Origin: a bacterium
Lineage (GTDB): Bacteria > JAHJDO01
NCBI GenBank assembly: GCA_023129655.1
Contig: JAGMBN010000037.1
Location: 1 to 10,837, forward strand
Reading direction: 5' to 3'
Length of the DNA stretch: 10,837 bases
Shown: positions 1 to 5,623 of the stretch, piece after piece
Layout of the letters: every line of letters starts with the position of its first letter
Numbering within the stretch: the first letter of the stretch is position 1
The notes under the pieces: generated by a model
What the model was told of the DNA's origin: nothing
Seen by the model: the letters and a program-made list of their open reading frames with translations, nothing else
The model's database searches: none
Program-made: the position numbers and the translations under genes

Positions 1-1056
1 AAAAGAATTAGGGAAAGCTATTCCTATATCAAATCTTTCCTTTCTTAACTTCCTGATCAATCTGATATATCCAACCAAATTCTTTGGATTGCAAACAATA
101 ATATCGTCAATAAATGGATTGCCAATAAACACATCTTTAACCCATTCTTTTACAACAATAGTAATTTTTGCGTCCGGAAAATTCTTTGCCAGTTGTGTGA
201 TCGCAGGCGTGGTCATAACAGCATCACCTATCCAGTTAACACTTCTGATAACAATTTTTTTTATCCCCACTGAATCTATTTCTAGTTTTGCCTTTCCTTT
301 GTGCCTCTGTGCCTTTGTGCCTTTTTCTAAAGCTTTTGCATATTTAGAGAACACATAAAAAGCGCCTAACACGCACACTACTATTCCTACAGCTCCATCC
401 AAAAAACCCCTTTTAAGAATATACATTTTAAAGAACTTTACAAAAGGCCATAAAACTAAATGAAATATTCCTATCTTACGTTTCTTCTTTAATATTTCTT
501 TAGCAGCCAAATCAGTATATTTATTGAACTTCTGAAAATAATGTTCAAGATTACGATATGGCTGATGGATCAGATCCCCACATAAATAGCCTTTTTCTCC
601 TTTCAACTCAACGCTTGAACCTAATTCTCTATCTTTGTATACAGCTCCCTCACGTTGAAACAGCCGTAAGACATAATCAGGATACCATCCGCAATAGTTA
701 ACTGGTTTTCCTAAAAAATAATTCCTGCGAGGTATATAATAGCCATTCAGAGTATGTCTGTTTTTTATAAGATTTTCTATGTTTTTGGATAGCTCAGCTG
801 TTACTGCTTCGTCAGAGTCAACTACCAATATCCATTCACTCGCTATCTTCTTCAGTACCCAATTCAGTTGTCTTCCATAGTTTACATACTTGTTATAATA
901 TATTCTGGCAGTATACGTTTTAGCTATTTCATTTGTTCTGTCTGTACTTCCAGAATCTACTATAACTATGTCGGTTATCCATTTAATGCTTTCAAGACAT
1001 TTCTCTAATGTACCAGATGAATTATAGGTCAAAACTATGGCAGACAAGTTAGACAT
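1..1056 (-). CDS. GT2 glycosyltransferase fused to GT9 heptosyltransferase (partial, runs off left edge)
   Basis: The reverse strand is open without a stop from the ATG at 1056 to the window edge (352 codons; the 3' end is missing). Residues 1-200 are a family 2 glycosyltransferase of the LPS-core (WaaE/KdtX-like) kind: N-terminal SAIVLTYN, VDSGSTDRT at 33-41, the metal-binding DSD at 80-82, the acceptor-side motif NYGRQLNW and a LRLFQR segment. A hydrophobic stretch (about 221-237) and a short basic linker (about 242-264) follow. From about residue 265 a second enzyme begins: KKIVIRSVNWIGDAVMTTPA and FDIGIAFPNSF are hallmarks of the N-terminal Rossmann domain of GT9 heptosyltransferases (WaaF type). 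Both halves would act at the inner membrane in making LPS core or a similar glycolipid; the sugars are unknown. The ribosome site AAGGA lies 6 nt before the ATG. The domain calls are strong; the fusion needs the missing sequence to be confirmed. Confidence 0.85.
   Translation of the reverse strand, partial: MSNLSAIVLTYNSSGTLEKCLESIKWITDIVIVDSGSTDRTNEIAKTYTARIYYNKYVNYGRQLNWVLKKIASEWILVVDSDEAVTAELSKNIENLIKNRHTLNGYYIPRRNYFLGKPVNYCGWYPDYVLRLFQREGAVYKDRELGSSVELKGEKGYLCGDLIHQPYRNLEHYFQKFNKYTDLAAKEILKKKRKIGIFHLVLWPFVKFFKMYILKRGFLDGAVGIVVCVLGAFYVFSKYAKALEKGTKAQRHKGKAKLEIDSVGIKKIVIRSVNWIGDAVMTTPAITQLAKNFPDAKITIVVKEWVKDVFIGNPFIDDIIVCNPKNLVGYIRLIRKLRKERFDIGIAFPNSF
298..321. repeat. Tandem 8-nt repeat inside the glycosyltransferase linker
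   Basis: Three copies of an 8-base unit (TTTGTGCC, TCTGTGCC, TTTGTGCC) lie end to end. Three units make 24 nt, or eight codons, so the reading frame on the minus strand is kept. They encode the basic linker around residues 246-253, exactly between the GT2 and GT9 domains. The unit looks like the GTGCCTTTGTGCC-type simple repeats found scattered in some bacterial genomes, but that comparison is from memory. Confidence 0.7.
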
Positions 1057-1091
1057 ATTACTTCCTTCTCTTTACACCACCTATTTACTCG

Positions 1092-1145
1092 CATCCAGTG
1101 TTTGGTTTGACATCCAGTAATTCTTGCGACATCCGTCCTGCATCC
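1092..1145. repeat. Degenerate 19-nt direct repeats between glycosyltransferase and aminotransferase genes
   Basis: CATCC occurs at 1092, 1111, 1130 and 1141. The first three are exactly 19 nt apart, and the first two extend to CATCCAGT and end in GA before the next copy, matching at about 13 of 19 positions. They lie in the 135-nt gap (1057-1191) upstream of the glycosyltransferase gene. Nothing else was recognised in this gap apart from that gene's ribosome site. Function unknown: iteron-like protein sites or a decayed repeat are both possible. Confidence 0.4.
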
Positions 1146-1191
1146 TGTTTTAATGATTGATATAGCCCATACGCCGATTGTGAAAAATATC

Positions 1192-2292
1192 TTATAAGTT
1201 TCTGAGAATTTCTATGCCTTTATAGAGAACTTTATTCTCTGCTGCATAACAGATGCGGAAATGAGTATTTCTTTCCGAAAACACACTTCCCGGTATAATG
1301 AGTAAATTTTTCTCTATGGCTTTTGCAGCAAATTCTTCATCGTTTAATCCATGCGGAACTTTTACAAACATATAAAATGCGCCTTCCGGCTTTAATATCT
1401 CAAAATAATCCTTTAAACCATTATACATCAAATCTCTTTTCTCTTTATATGAATCTATTAATAGAGATACATTATAATCCATGGCTTTAAGCCCGCTGTA
1501 CTGAACAATTGAAGGGGCGCAGACAAAAGTATACTGCTGCAATTTAATCATCTCATCCAACAGCCATTTCGGTCCCCCAGCCCAGCCAAGTCTCCATCCT
1601 GTCATAGCGTATGTCTTTGAGAACCCGTTCAGCACTAATGTGTTTTCATGGATTTCTGCAATTGAAACAGAATCTTCTTCATAAATGAACTCATTATAAA
1701 TTTCATCTGAAATTATAAGAATATTGTGTTTTTTAGCTATATCCGCAAGATCCTTTAACTGATCTTTGCTATATACAGCGCCTGTCGGATTGCATGGACT
1801 GTTTATTACAATGATTTTGGTTTTTTTAGATATAGCCTGCTCAACTTTATCAACAGGAATATTAAATGACGGATATGTATCAACAAAAACAGGGATACCT
1901 CCCATTACCCTGATCAGATGTTTATACATTACAAAGTAAGGATCAAACACAACAACTTCATCGCCGGGATTAACAAGACACATAAAGGCTAACATAAGTC
2001 CACCTGAGACACCAGAAGTAATCATTATCTCCTCCAGACTTATATTCTTCTCCTTTTGTTGAGCCTTAATCTTTTCCCTCAATTCATGGATACCCTGAGT
2101 AAGTGTATATTTATTCAATCCATTTTGAATTGAGTCTATAGCCGCTTTCTTAATTTCTTGAGGCACATCAAAATGCGGCTGGCCTATACTCAGATTTATA
2201 GGATTTTTTAATTTAGAAGCCAAAGCAAAAACCTTCCTTATCCCAGAAGAATCTATTAAAGACATTCTCTCAGCAATTGCACTGTTCTTCAT
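1192..2292 (-). CDS. PLP-dependent aminotransferase, class I/II (aspartate aminotransferase family)
   Basis: A complete 366-residue fold-type I aminotransferase, slightly shorter than the usual 380-400. Family landmarks appear in order: the N-terminal LSIGQPHFDVP substrate-loop region (34-44), TSGVSGGL (92-99), NSPCNPTGAVY (164-174) with the cofactor-contacting Asn168, SDEIYNEF (195-202) with Asp196 for the pyridine nitrogen and Tyr199, SKTYAMTGWRLGW (225-237) with Lys226 as the Schiff-base lysine, and Arg346 in FRICYA as the likely substrate-carboxylate arginine. It should move an amino group between an amino acid and a 2-oxo acid in the cytoplasm. The exact substrate (Asp, Ala, aromatic or other) cannot be read from the sequence. 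The start is 6 nt after the stop of the upstream lipoprotein gene, and its GAGGAG site overlaps that stop, so the two genes are co-transcribed. Confidence 0.93.
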   Translation of the reverse strand: MKNSAIAERMSLIDSSGIRKVFALASKLKNPINLSIGQPHFDVPQEIKKAAIDSIQNGLNKYTLTQGIHELREKIKAQQKEKNISLEEIMITSGVSGGLMLAFMCLVNPGDEVVVFDPYFVMYKHLIRVMGGIPVFVDTYPSFNIPVDKVEQAISKKTKIIVINSPCNPTGAVYSKDQLKDLADIAKKHNILIISDEIYNEFIYEEDSVSIAEIHENTLVLNGFSKTYAMTGWRLGWAGGPKWLLDEMIKLQQYTFVCAPSIVQYSGLKAMDYNVSLLIDSYKEKRDLMYNGLKDYFEILKPEGAFYMFVKVPHGLNDEEFAAKAIEKNLLIIPGSVFSERNTHFRICYAAENKVLYKGIEILRNL

Positions 2293-2298
2293 TAAGCT

Positions 2299-2814
2299 TC
2301 ACTCCTCTAATAATTTCAAAATAGCAGGTTCCAACACATCCAGTTTTTGCAAACCAAATCCCTTTCCATATATTCTGCCCTGCCTATCAATTATAAATAT
2401 AGTTGGGAAACTTCTAATGCCTCCATATAACTCATATACATACTTCTCTCCTATAAGAACTTTATATGTTATGCCAACTTTTTTCGTGAACAAGTTTGCA
2501 GGATATAAACTGCCTTTATCCATCACAACTGCCAGAATTACAACCTCACGCTTACTATAATTCTTCTGTATATACTGCAAATATTCTGCCTGTTTTTTTG
2601 AAAGAGGATCCCAGCTATACCAGAACTCCAGAATAACAACTTTGCCAATGAATGAAGAAAGAGATACTCTGCCGCCATCAAGACTCGTTAGCGCAAAATC
2701 TGGAGCTTGAGGATGTCTATTGAGCGCTAGCTGTGGCTTACTTCTGGCACATGATGTAATAAGAAAACATACAGACACTGCCAATGCAATTATAGTTCTG
2801 TAATAAATATTCAT
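2299..2814 (-). CDS. Thioredoxin-fold (TlpA/redoxin-like) lipoprotein lacking the CXXC cysteines
   Basis: With the ATG at 2814 the protein has 171 residues. It starts with a lipoprotein signal peptide (MNIYYR, hydrophobic core, lipobox ITSC with Cys22), so it should be lipid-anchored outside the inner membrane. The rest is a TlpA/AhpC-TSA-type thioredoxin fold: APDFALTSLDGGRVSLSSF at the start of the domain, VVILEFWYSW, the cis-proline segment SFPTIFIID (Pro137) and a C-terminal GRIYGKGFG. The active site normally reads WCxxC; here it is W-D-P-L-S (68-72), so both redox cysteines are replaced. It is therefore unlikely to be a thiol oxidoreductase and may be a binding or scaffold protein. An upstream in-frame ATG at 2847 would put 11 residues in front of the signal peptide and is disfavoured. 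The start overlaps the stop of the preceding gene as ATGA. Confidence 0.85.
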   Translation of the reverse strand: MNIYYRTIIALAVSVCFLITSCARSKPQLALNRHPQAPDFALTSLDGGRVSLSSFIGKVVILEFWYSWDPLSKKQAEYLQYIQKNYSKREVVILAVVMDKGSLYPANLFTKKVGITYKVLIGEKYVYELYGGIRSFPTIFIIDRQGRIYGKGFGLQKLDVLEPAILKLLEE

Positions 2815-3272
2815 TGTAGGGGTGGAGCTTGCCTCCACCCATTCCAAGTATTAATTTGCACGATTACGTCAGCTCCAAGCAAAGCTCCCACTTCTTTTGA
2901 AGTCTTGACTTTCTTCTCTCTAATCAGTTCTTGATATTTTTGCCTTGAGAGTACTTTATATCCTTTTTTTAAAAATTCTCGCTCTATCTCCGTTATCCAT
3001 AGAGCGTGTGATTCTCTAAGAAGAACCGTTGATTCGCTGATGCCTTTACTTGCTAAAGTAGTCCCTGAGTCATAATAATCTTTGGGAAGGCTTACTACAA
3101 TGTTTTTGTATTCTGCCATGCGTTGCTGAAAATCCAGAACCTTGGTTGTTTCCGAAGAAACATCTTTGTTAATATCCGTTTGCACGGATACGTCTACAAG
3201 CCTGTATGTTGCGCATCCTGCAAAGAAAATAGAACTCAAAACTGCAAAAGCAACTAAAACTAATTTTCTCAT
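2811..3272 (-). CDS. Small lipoprotein of unknown function, probably truncated at the C-terminus
   Basis: A 153-residue protein with a lipoprotein signal (MRKLVLVAFAVLSSIFFAGC; Cys20 as the acylated residue, lipobox FAGC). The mature part has a helical region, then KKGYKVLSRQKYQELIREKK and SKEVGALLGADVIVQIN. That pattern (a 'resolve the name, then ask whether the factor is present' style strand-helix-strand) recalls CsgG/FlgO-like outer-membrane lipoproteins, but this is only a resemblance. The normal protein seems to stop at about VIVQIN: the last dozen residues (TWNGWRQAPPLQ) are encoded by a palindromic repeat-like sequence. The ATG at 3272 is chosen over 3398 because it has GGGGAAG just upstream and starts the signal peptide. 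The TGA stop overlaps the ATG of the next gene. A promoter lies at 3298-3326. Confidence 0.75.
   Translation of the reverse strand: MRKLVLVAFAVLSSIFFAGCATYRLVDVSVQTDINKDVSSETTKVLDFQQRMAEYKNIVVSLPKDYYDSGTTLASKGISESTVLLRESHALWITEIEREFLKKGYKVLSRQKYQELIREKKVKTSKEVGALLGADVIVQINTWNGWRQAPPLQ
2820..2840. repeat. Perfect 8-bp palindrome (REP-like) at the lipoprotein gene junction
   Basis: GGGTGGAG (2820-2827) and CTCCACCC (2833-2840) are exact inverted copies around a 5-nt loop, in a locally GC-rich patch of an AT-rich region. On the minus strand it is read as codons for GWRQAPP near the end of the upstream lipoprotein, and it contains the only purine-rich GGTGGAGG ribosome-site-like sequence before the downstream ATG, 17 nt away. 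No T-run follows on either strand, so it is not an intrinsic terminator. It resembles dispersed TGTAGGGG-type palindromes of metagenome genomes, from memory only. Confidence 0.75.
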
Positions 3273-3297
3273 AATCTTCCCCTTTTTTTTGATATTT

Positions 3298-3326
3298 AAT
3301 ATAGCATATAGAATTTTCCCAGTCAA
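3298..3326 (-). promoter_or_regulatory. Sigma70-type promoter for the leftward lipoprotein operon
   Basis: On the minus strand TTGACT (3326-3321) is followed by exactly 17 nt and TATATT (3303-3298). The -10 ends 25 nt before the ATG at 3272, leaving room for the GGGGAAG ribosome site. It sits in the 72-nt gap between the divergent lipoprotein and smpB genes. Confidence 0.7.
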
Positions 3327-3331
3327 AGTGA

Positions 3332-3337
3332 TACAAT
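3332..3337 (+). promoter_or_regulatory. Possible -10 box for smpB (leaderless start)
   Basis: TACAAT ends 7 nt before the smpB ATG, so transcription would begin at or next to the start codon. No ribosome site is visible upstream of that ATG, which fits a leaderless mRNA. There is no good -35 at 16-18 nt, so the call is weak. Confidence 0.3.
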
Positions 3338-3344
3338 TTTTATT

Positions 3345-3809
3345 ATGACAGATATAAAAGTTGTGGCAGTTAATAAGCGCGCAAGGCATGAATATCATGT
3401 ATTGGAAACTTTTGAAGCAGGGATTGCTCTTAATGGCAGTGAAGTAAAATCAATGCGTACAGGAGGGGTAAATATAAAGGAGTCGTTTGCAAAGATTGAA
3501 AATGCAGAGATCTTTATACATAGCATGCATATAAATCCCTATGAGCAGGCAAGCAGCTTTAATCATGATCCTCTTAGAATTCGTAAGCTTTTGCTTCATA
3601 AGCAGGAAATAAAACATCTTATTGAGCAGACTTCCCAGAAGGGACTTACTTTAGTGCCTTTACAGATTTATTTTAAAGGTGGCAGGGCAAAGATAGAAAT
3701 CGCTCTTGCAAAAGGCAAAAAACTATATGATAAACGCGACGCAATAAAGAAGAAGGTTATAAGCAGAGAAACAGAAAAAGCTTTAAAACAGCATCAGAAA
3801 AGAATATAA
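3345..3809 (+). CDS. smpB: SsrA-binding protein SmpB
   Basis: A 154-residue protein, the usual SmpB length (about 150-160). It shows the family's motifs in order: NKRARHEY (10-17), GIALNGSEVKSMR (26-38), NPYEQAS, HDPLRIRKLLLHK (74-86) and GLTLVPLQIYFKGGRAKIEI (100-119), followed by ALAKGKKLYDKRD. These form the OB-fold that binds the tRNA-like part of tmRNA, and the basic C-terminal tail (about 133-154) enters the mRNA channel of a stalled ribosome. SmpB and tmRNA rescue stalled ribosomes and tag the unfinished protein for proteolysis. The gene for its RNA partner begins 68 nt downstream. No ribosome site precedes the ATG, but this start gives the family's standard N-terminus. Confidence 0.97.
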   Translation: MTDIKVVAVNKRARHEYHVLETFEAGIALNGSEVKSMRTGGVNIKESFAKIENAEIFIHSMHINPYEQASSFNHDPLRIRKLLLHKQEIKHLIEQTSQKGLTLVPLQIYFKGGRAKIEIALAKGKKLYDKRDAIKKKVISRETEKALKQHQKRI

Positions 3810-3822
3810 TAAAAATAGTTCA

Positions 3823-3852
3823 TTGAAAAGCAGAGTTTAGGATTTAGATATT
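3823..3852 (+). promoter_or_regulatory. Possible promoter for tmRNA
   Basis: TTGAAA (3823-3828) and GATATT (3847-3852) are spaced by 18 nt. A start near 3859 would leave a short 5' precursor for RNase P to remove before the mature end at 3878. The -10 falls within a GGATTT-rich repeat, which lowers confidence. Confidence 0.3.
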
Positions 3853-3866
3853 AGGATTTCGGATTT
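3837..3866. repeat. Short GGATTT direct repeat upstream of tmRNA
   Basis: TTAGGATTT occurs at 3837-3845 and 3851-3859, with a third GGATTT at 3861-3866. It fills much of the 68-nt gap between smpB and ssrA. It looks like low-complexity or dispersed repeat DNA; no function is evident. Confidence 0.55.
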
Positions 3867-3877
3867 TGTTTGTACCT

Positions 3878-4235
3878 GGGGGTGATACGGCTTCGACAGG
3901 AGTAGAAGGTGCAGAAGTTGCATGTCGAGGGTGCTGGGTGGCCTCGAAAAAAACCTGGCAATACAACTTAATTGCCGACGAACAGTTGGCTTTAGCTGCT
4001 TAAATAGCAGTTACGTCTATCTTATTCTTGCCTGTAGAAAGAGAATAGGCGCCGATTAACAGGCTGGGCAGATTGTTTTGTTTGAGGCGATCTGTTGAGA
4101 TTTTATCAAACTAGTTTCCATAACATCCTGTTCGCTGGAGGTTACAAGAAACGATATTTAAAGAGCGGAATAAACATGTAGATACTACTGTAACTGTACT
4201 TTTGGACGTGGGTTCGACTCCCACCACCTCCACCA
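3878..4235 (+). ncRNA. ssrA: Transfer-messenger RNA (tmRNA, SsrA), one-piece form
   Basis: The RNA is 358 nt. Its 5' end GGGGGTG pairs with CACCTCC near the 3' end as a 7-bp acceptor stem, with a G3-U pair of the kind used by alanyl-tRNA synthetase; discriminator A and an encoded CCA (4233-4235) follow. The 5' GGTGATACGGCTTCGACAG segment and the T arm (GTGGG, loop TTCGACT, CCCAC at 4208-4224) are the conserved tRNA-like parts. The mRNA-like part carries the tag frame ending GCT TTA GCT GCT TAA. The stop lies in the loop of a 5-bp hairpin CTGCT / AGCAG, as in other tmRNAs. GGTGGCCTCG before the tag matches the usual first-pseudoknot region. It is the standard unpermuted form and works with SmpB, encoded directly upstream. 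Confidence 0.97.
3974..4003 (+). other. tmRNA proteolysis-tag reading frame (probable ADEQLALAA)
   Basis: The frame that ends at TAA 4001-4003 reads A D E Q L A L A A from GCC at 3974. Alanine after the charged Ala and the ALAA end are typical of SsrA degrons recognised by ClpXP. The resume codon is inferred: the frame stays open further upstream (through NLI), so the tag could be a few residues longer. Confidence 0.75.
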
Positions 4236-4321
4236 GAAAAGAGCCGCATCACTGAAGAATCGAATCGATTTTAAATCTTCATAATCTTTTGCAGGATAAG
4301 CAGAAAAAAGGGATTTAGAAC

Positions 4322-4351
4322 TTGACACACTAAATTAGGCTATGATAGACT
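4322..4351 (+). promoter_or_regulatory. Sigma70-type promoter for the ktr operon
   Basis: A consensus TTGACA (4322-4327) is followed after 18 nt by TAGACT (4346-4351), which is preceded by TG one base away as in an extended -10. It lies 50 nt before the ATG at 4402, whose GGAGGAG ribosome site (4388-4394) is strong. The rest of the gap from the tmRNA end (4236-4321) holds only weak AT-rich hairpins and no clear terminator. Confidence 0.6.
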
Positions 4352-4401
4352 GCCTGTGAATTTGAAGTTTTAAAAAAACCAAATGTTGGAGGAGAATAAA
4401 T

Positions 4402-5187
4402 ATGGGCAAGTTGATGAAGACGGGTGTTATTCTGCTTTTCGTAGTATCTCTCTTATTTGCGATTTCCACTATGGTTATAATAGGACGGAACCAAGATCAA
4501 AAGACTCAAATTGCAAATCTCTATGATGATCTAAATAAAACAAAAGAAGCTAAGGCAAAGGTAGAGGAAAACCTGCAAAACATGACTGCAGCTAAAAATT
4601 CTCTCGAAAAACAGTTAGCACAAACACAGAGAGAACGTGATAGATACAAAACAGCTCTAACATCAGAAAAACAAAAAATCGCTCGATTAACAGATGATAT
4701 TAAAAAAGAAGTTCAAGTAAAGAATAACTATAAGACTCAGTTAGCCAAAGCTAATTCGCAAATTAGTTCTCTCAAATCCCAGAAAGCAGCCATTGAAAAA
4801 GAAGGAACTCTTAGGGGGAAATTAGAAAGCGAATCAGCAAAAAGGATAGCTGCTGAAGTGCGTATTGCTAGGCTTCTTGGCAAGAAAATTTCTGAAGGAA
4901 AACAAGAAAAGGAGGATGTCCCTATATTTAACAAGAATATGATAGGGAAAATCCTGAAAATTGATAGAAAAACAGGAATAATTGCCATAGATTTTGATCG
5001 CGACATAAGTAGACACATAGGCAAGAAACTTGTTGTTCTTCGCGATAATAATCTTATAGACAAAATTACAATCAAGAGAATATACAATACAATAATGGTT
5101 TCAAAAATAAATGCGTTCGATAATATAAGAAAGATCAAAGATGGCGACACAATTCAACTTTTGAATCGAGATCCAATAGAAGAGTAG
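4402..5187 (+). CDS. Membrane-anchored coiled-coil protein of unknown function
   Basis: A 261-residue protein that I cannot assign to a named family. One transmembrane helix (about 8-27) is followed by a long lysine/glutamate-rich coiled coil (about 31-160), which by the usual rules would be outside the cytoplasm. The C-terminal domain (about 180-255) is beta-rich: GKILKIDRKTGIIAIDF, then GKKLVVLRDNNLIDKITI, then KDGDTIQLL. That pattern resembles the small barrel found at the C-terminus of FlgT-like proteins and of many coiled-coil proteins in uncultured diderms. It is the first gene of the operon, with a strong ribosome site, 19 nt before the next gene. The architecture recalls MreC (TM, coil, beta domain), but the characteristic MreC sequence is absent. 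Its location suggests a link to potassium uptake or to the cell envelope; this is inference. Confidence 0.8.
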   Translation: MGKLMKTGVILLFVVSLLFAISTMVIIGRNQDQKTQIANLYDDLNKTKEAKAKVEENLQNMTAAKNSLEKQLAQTQRERDRYKTALTSEKQKIARLTDDIKKEVQVKNNYKTQLAKANSQISSLKSQKAAIEKEGTLRGKLESESAKRIAAEVRIARLLGKKISEGKQEKEDVPIFNKNMIGKILKIDRKTGIIAIDFDRDISRHIGKKLVVLRDNNLIDKITIKRIYNTIMVSKINAFDNIRKIKDGDTIQLLNRDPIEE

Positions 5188-5206
5188 CTAAAAGGAGAAC
5201 AAAATA

Positions 5207-5611
5207 ATGGAAGATAAGAAAGCAAACCCAATCACAGAAGATAAAAATATACAGAAGGAACCTGAGTTGACACAGAGTTCCGGAATAAATATTCAGCCTC
5301 CCAAACAAGAAAGCGCGCCAGCTCCTACTCAAGTTCAACCTAGCAATGTAATTAAACCTCCTGAAACTACACAGGATATCAATATAAAAAGGAACGAAAA
5401 AGAAGAGAAGCCTGATTTTTTGAAACATCCTCCTAAAAAGCTGGGTAAAAAAGAGAAATCAAAGTTTATAGGAACTGTCTTAATACTTTCCCTTATCATA
5501 TCAACATGTTCTATCGTGCTGCTTCTATTCTGCATAAAGAACACCGCAATACCGCAGTTTATTCAACAGACAATTGATTATTTATACAAAATTTCGCAAA
5601 ATTACCTGTAA
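5207..5611 (+). CDS. Proline-rich single-pass membrane protein of unknown function
   Basis: A 134-residue protein of no recognised family. Residues 1-75 are hydrophilic and low in complexity, rich in Pro, Gln, Glu and Lys (for example PPKQESAPAPTQVQP), and are probably disordered. A basic patch (KKLGKKEKSK, 77-86) precedes one transmembrane helix (about 87-110), so the long N-terminal tail should be cytoplasmic, with a short amphipathic tail (111-134) outside. AAAGGAGAA before the ATG is a good ribosome site. It lies between the coiled-coil gene and ktrB, with gaps of 19 and 12 nt, so it is almost certainly co-transcribed and possibly translationally linked with ktrB. Sequence conservation cannot be judged here, but codon use and spacing support a real gene. 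Confidence 0.75.
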   Translation: MEDKKANPITEDKNIQKEPELTQSSGINIQPPKQESAPAPTQVQPSNVIKPPETTQDINIKRNEKEEKPDFLKHPPKKLGKKEKSKFIGTVLILSLIISTCSIVLLLFCIKNTAIPQFIQQTIDYLYKISQNYL

Positions 5612-5623
5612 AATTAATCAACA

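Noticed and set aside
89..358. Plus-strand open frame of 89 codons
   Set aside because: Antisense to the glycosyltransferase domains, which are clearly coding on the other strand.
2820..2840. Palindrome as an intrinsic terminator
   Set aside because: No T-run follows on either strand and it lies inside coding sequence.
2815..2847. Upstream ATG at 2847 as the start of the thioredoxin-like lipoprotein
   Set aside because: It would put 11 palindrome-encoded residues before the lipoprotein signal peptide; MNIYYR at 2814 gives a normal signal.
3273..3398. Longer N-terminus for the small lipoprotein, starting at 3398
   Set aside because: It would run over the promoter and into smpB, and displace the lipoprotein signal from the N-terminus; 3272 has a ribosome site.
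4236..4321. Terminator after tmRNA
   Set aside because: Only AT-rich, imperfect hairpins (for example AATCG / CGATT) without a proper T-tract.
4402..5187. MreC identity for the coiled-coil protein
   Set aside because: The architecture is similar, but no MreC signature is seen and mreB/mreD are not adjacent.
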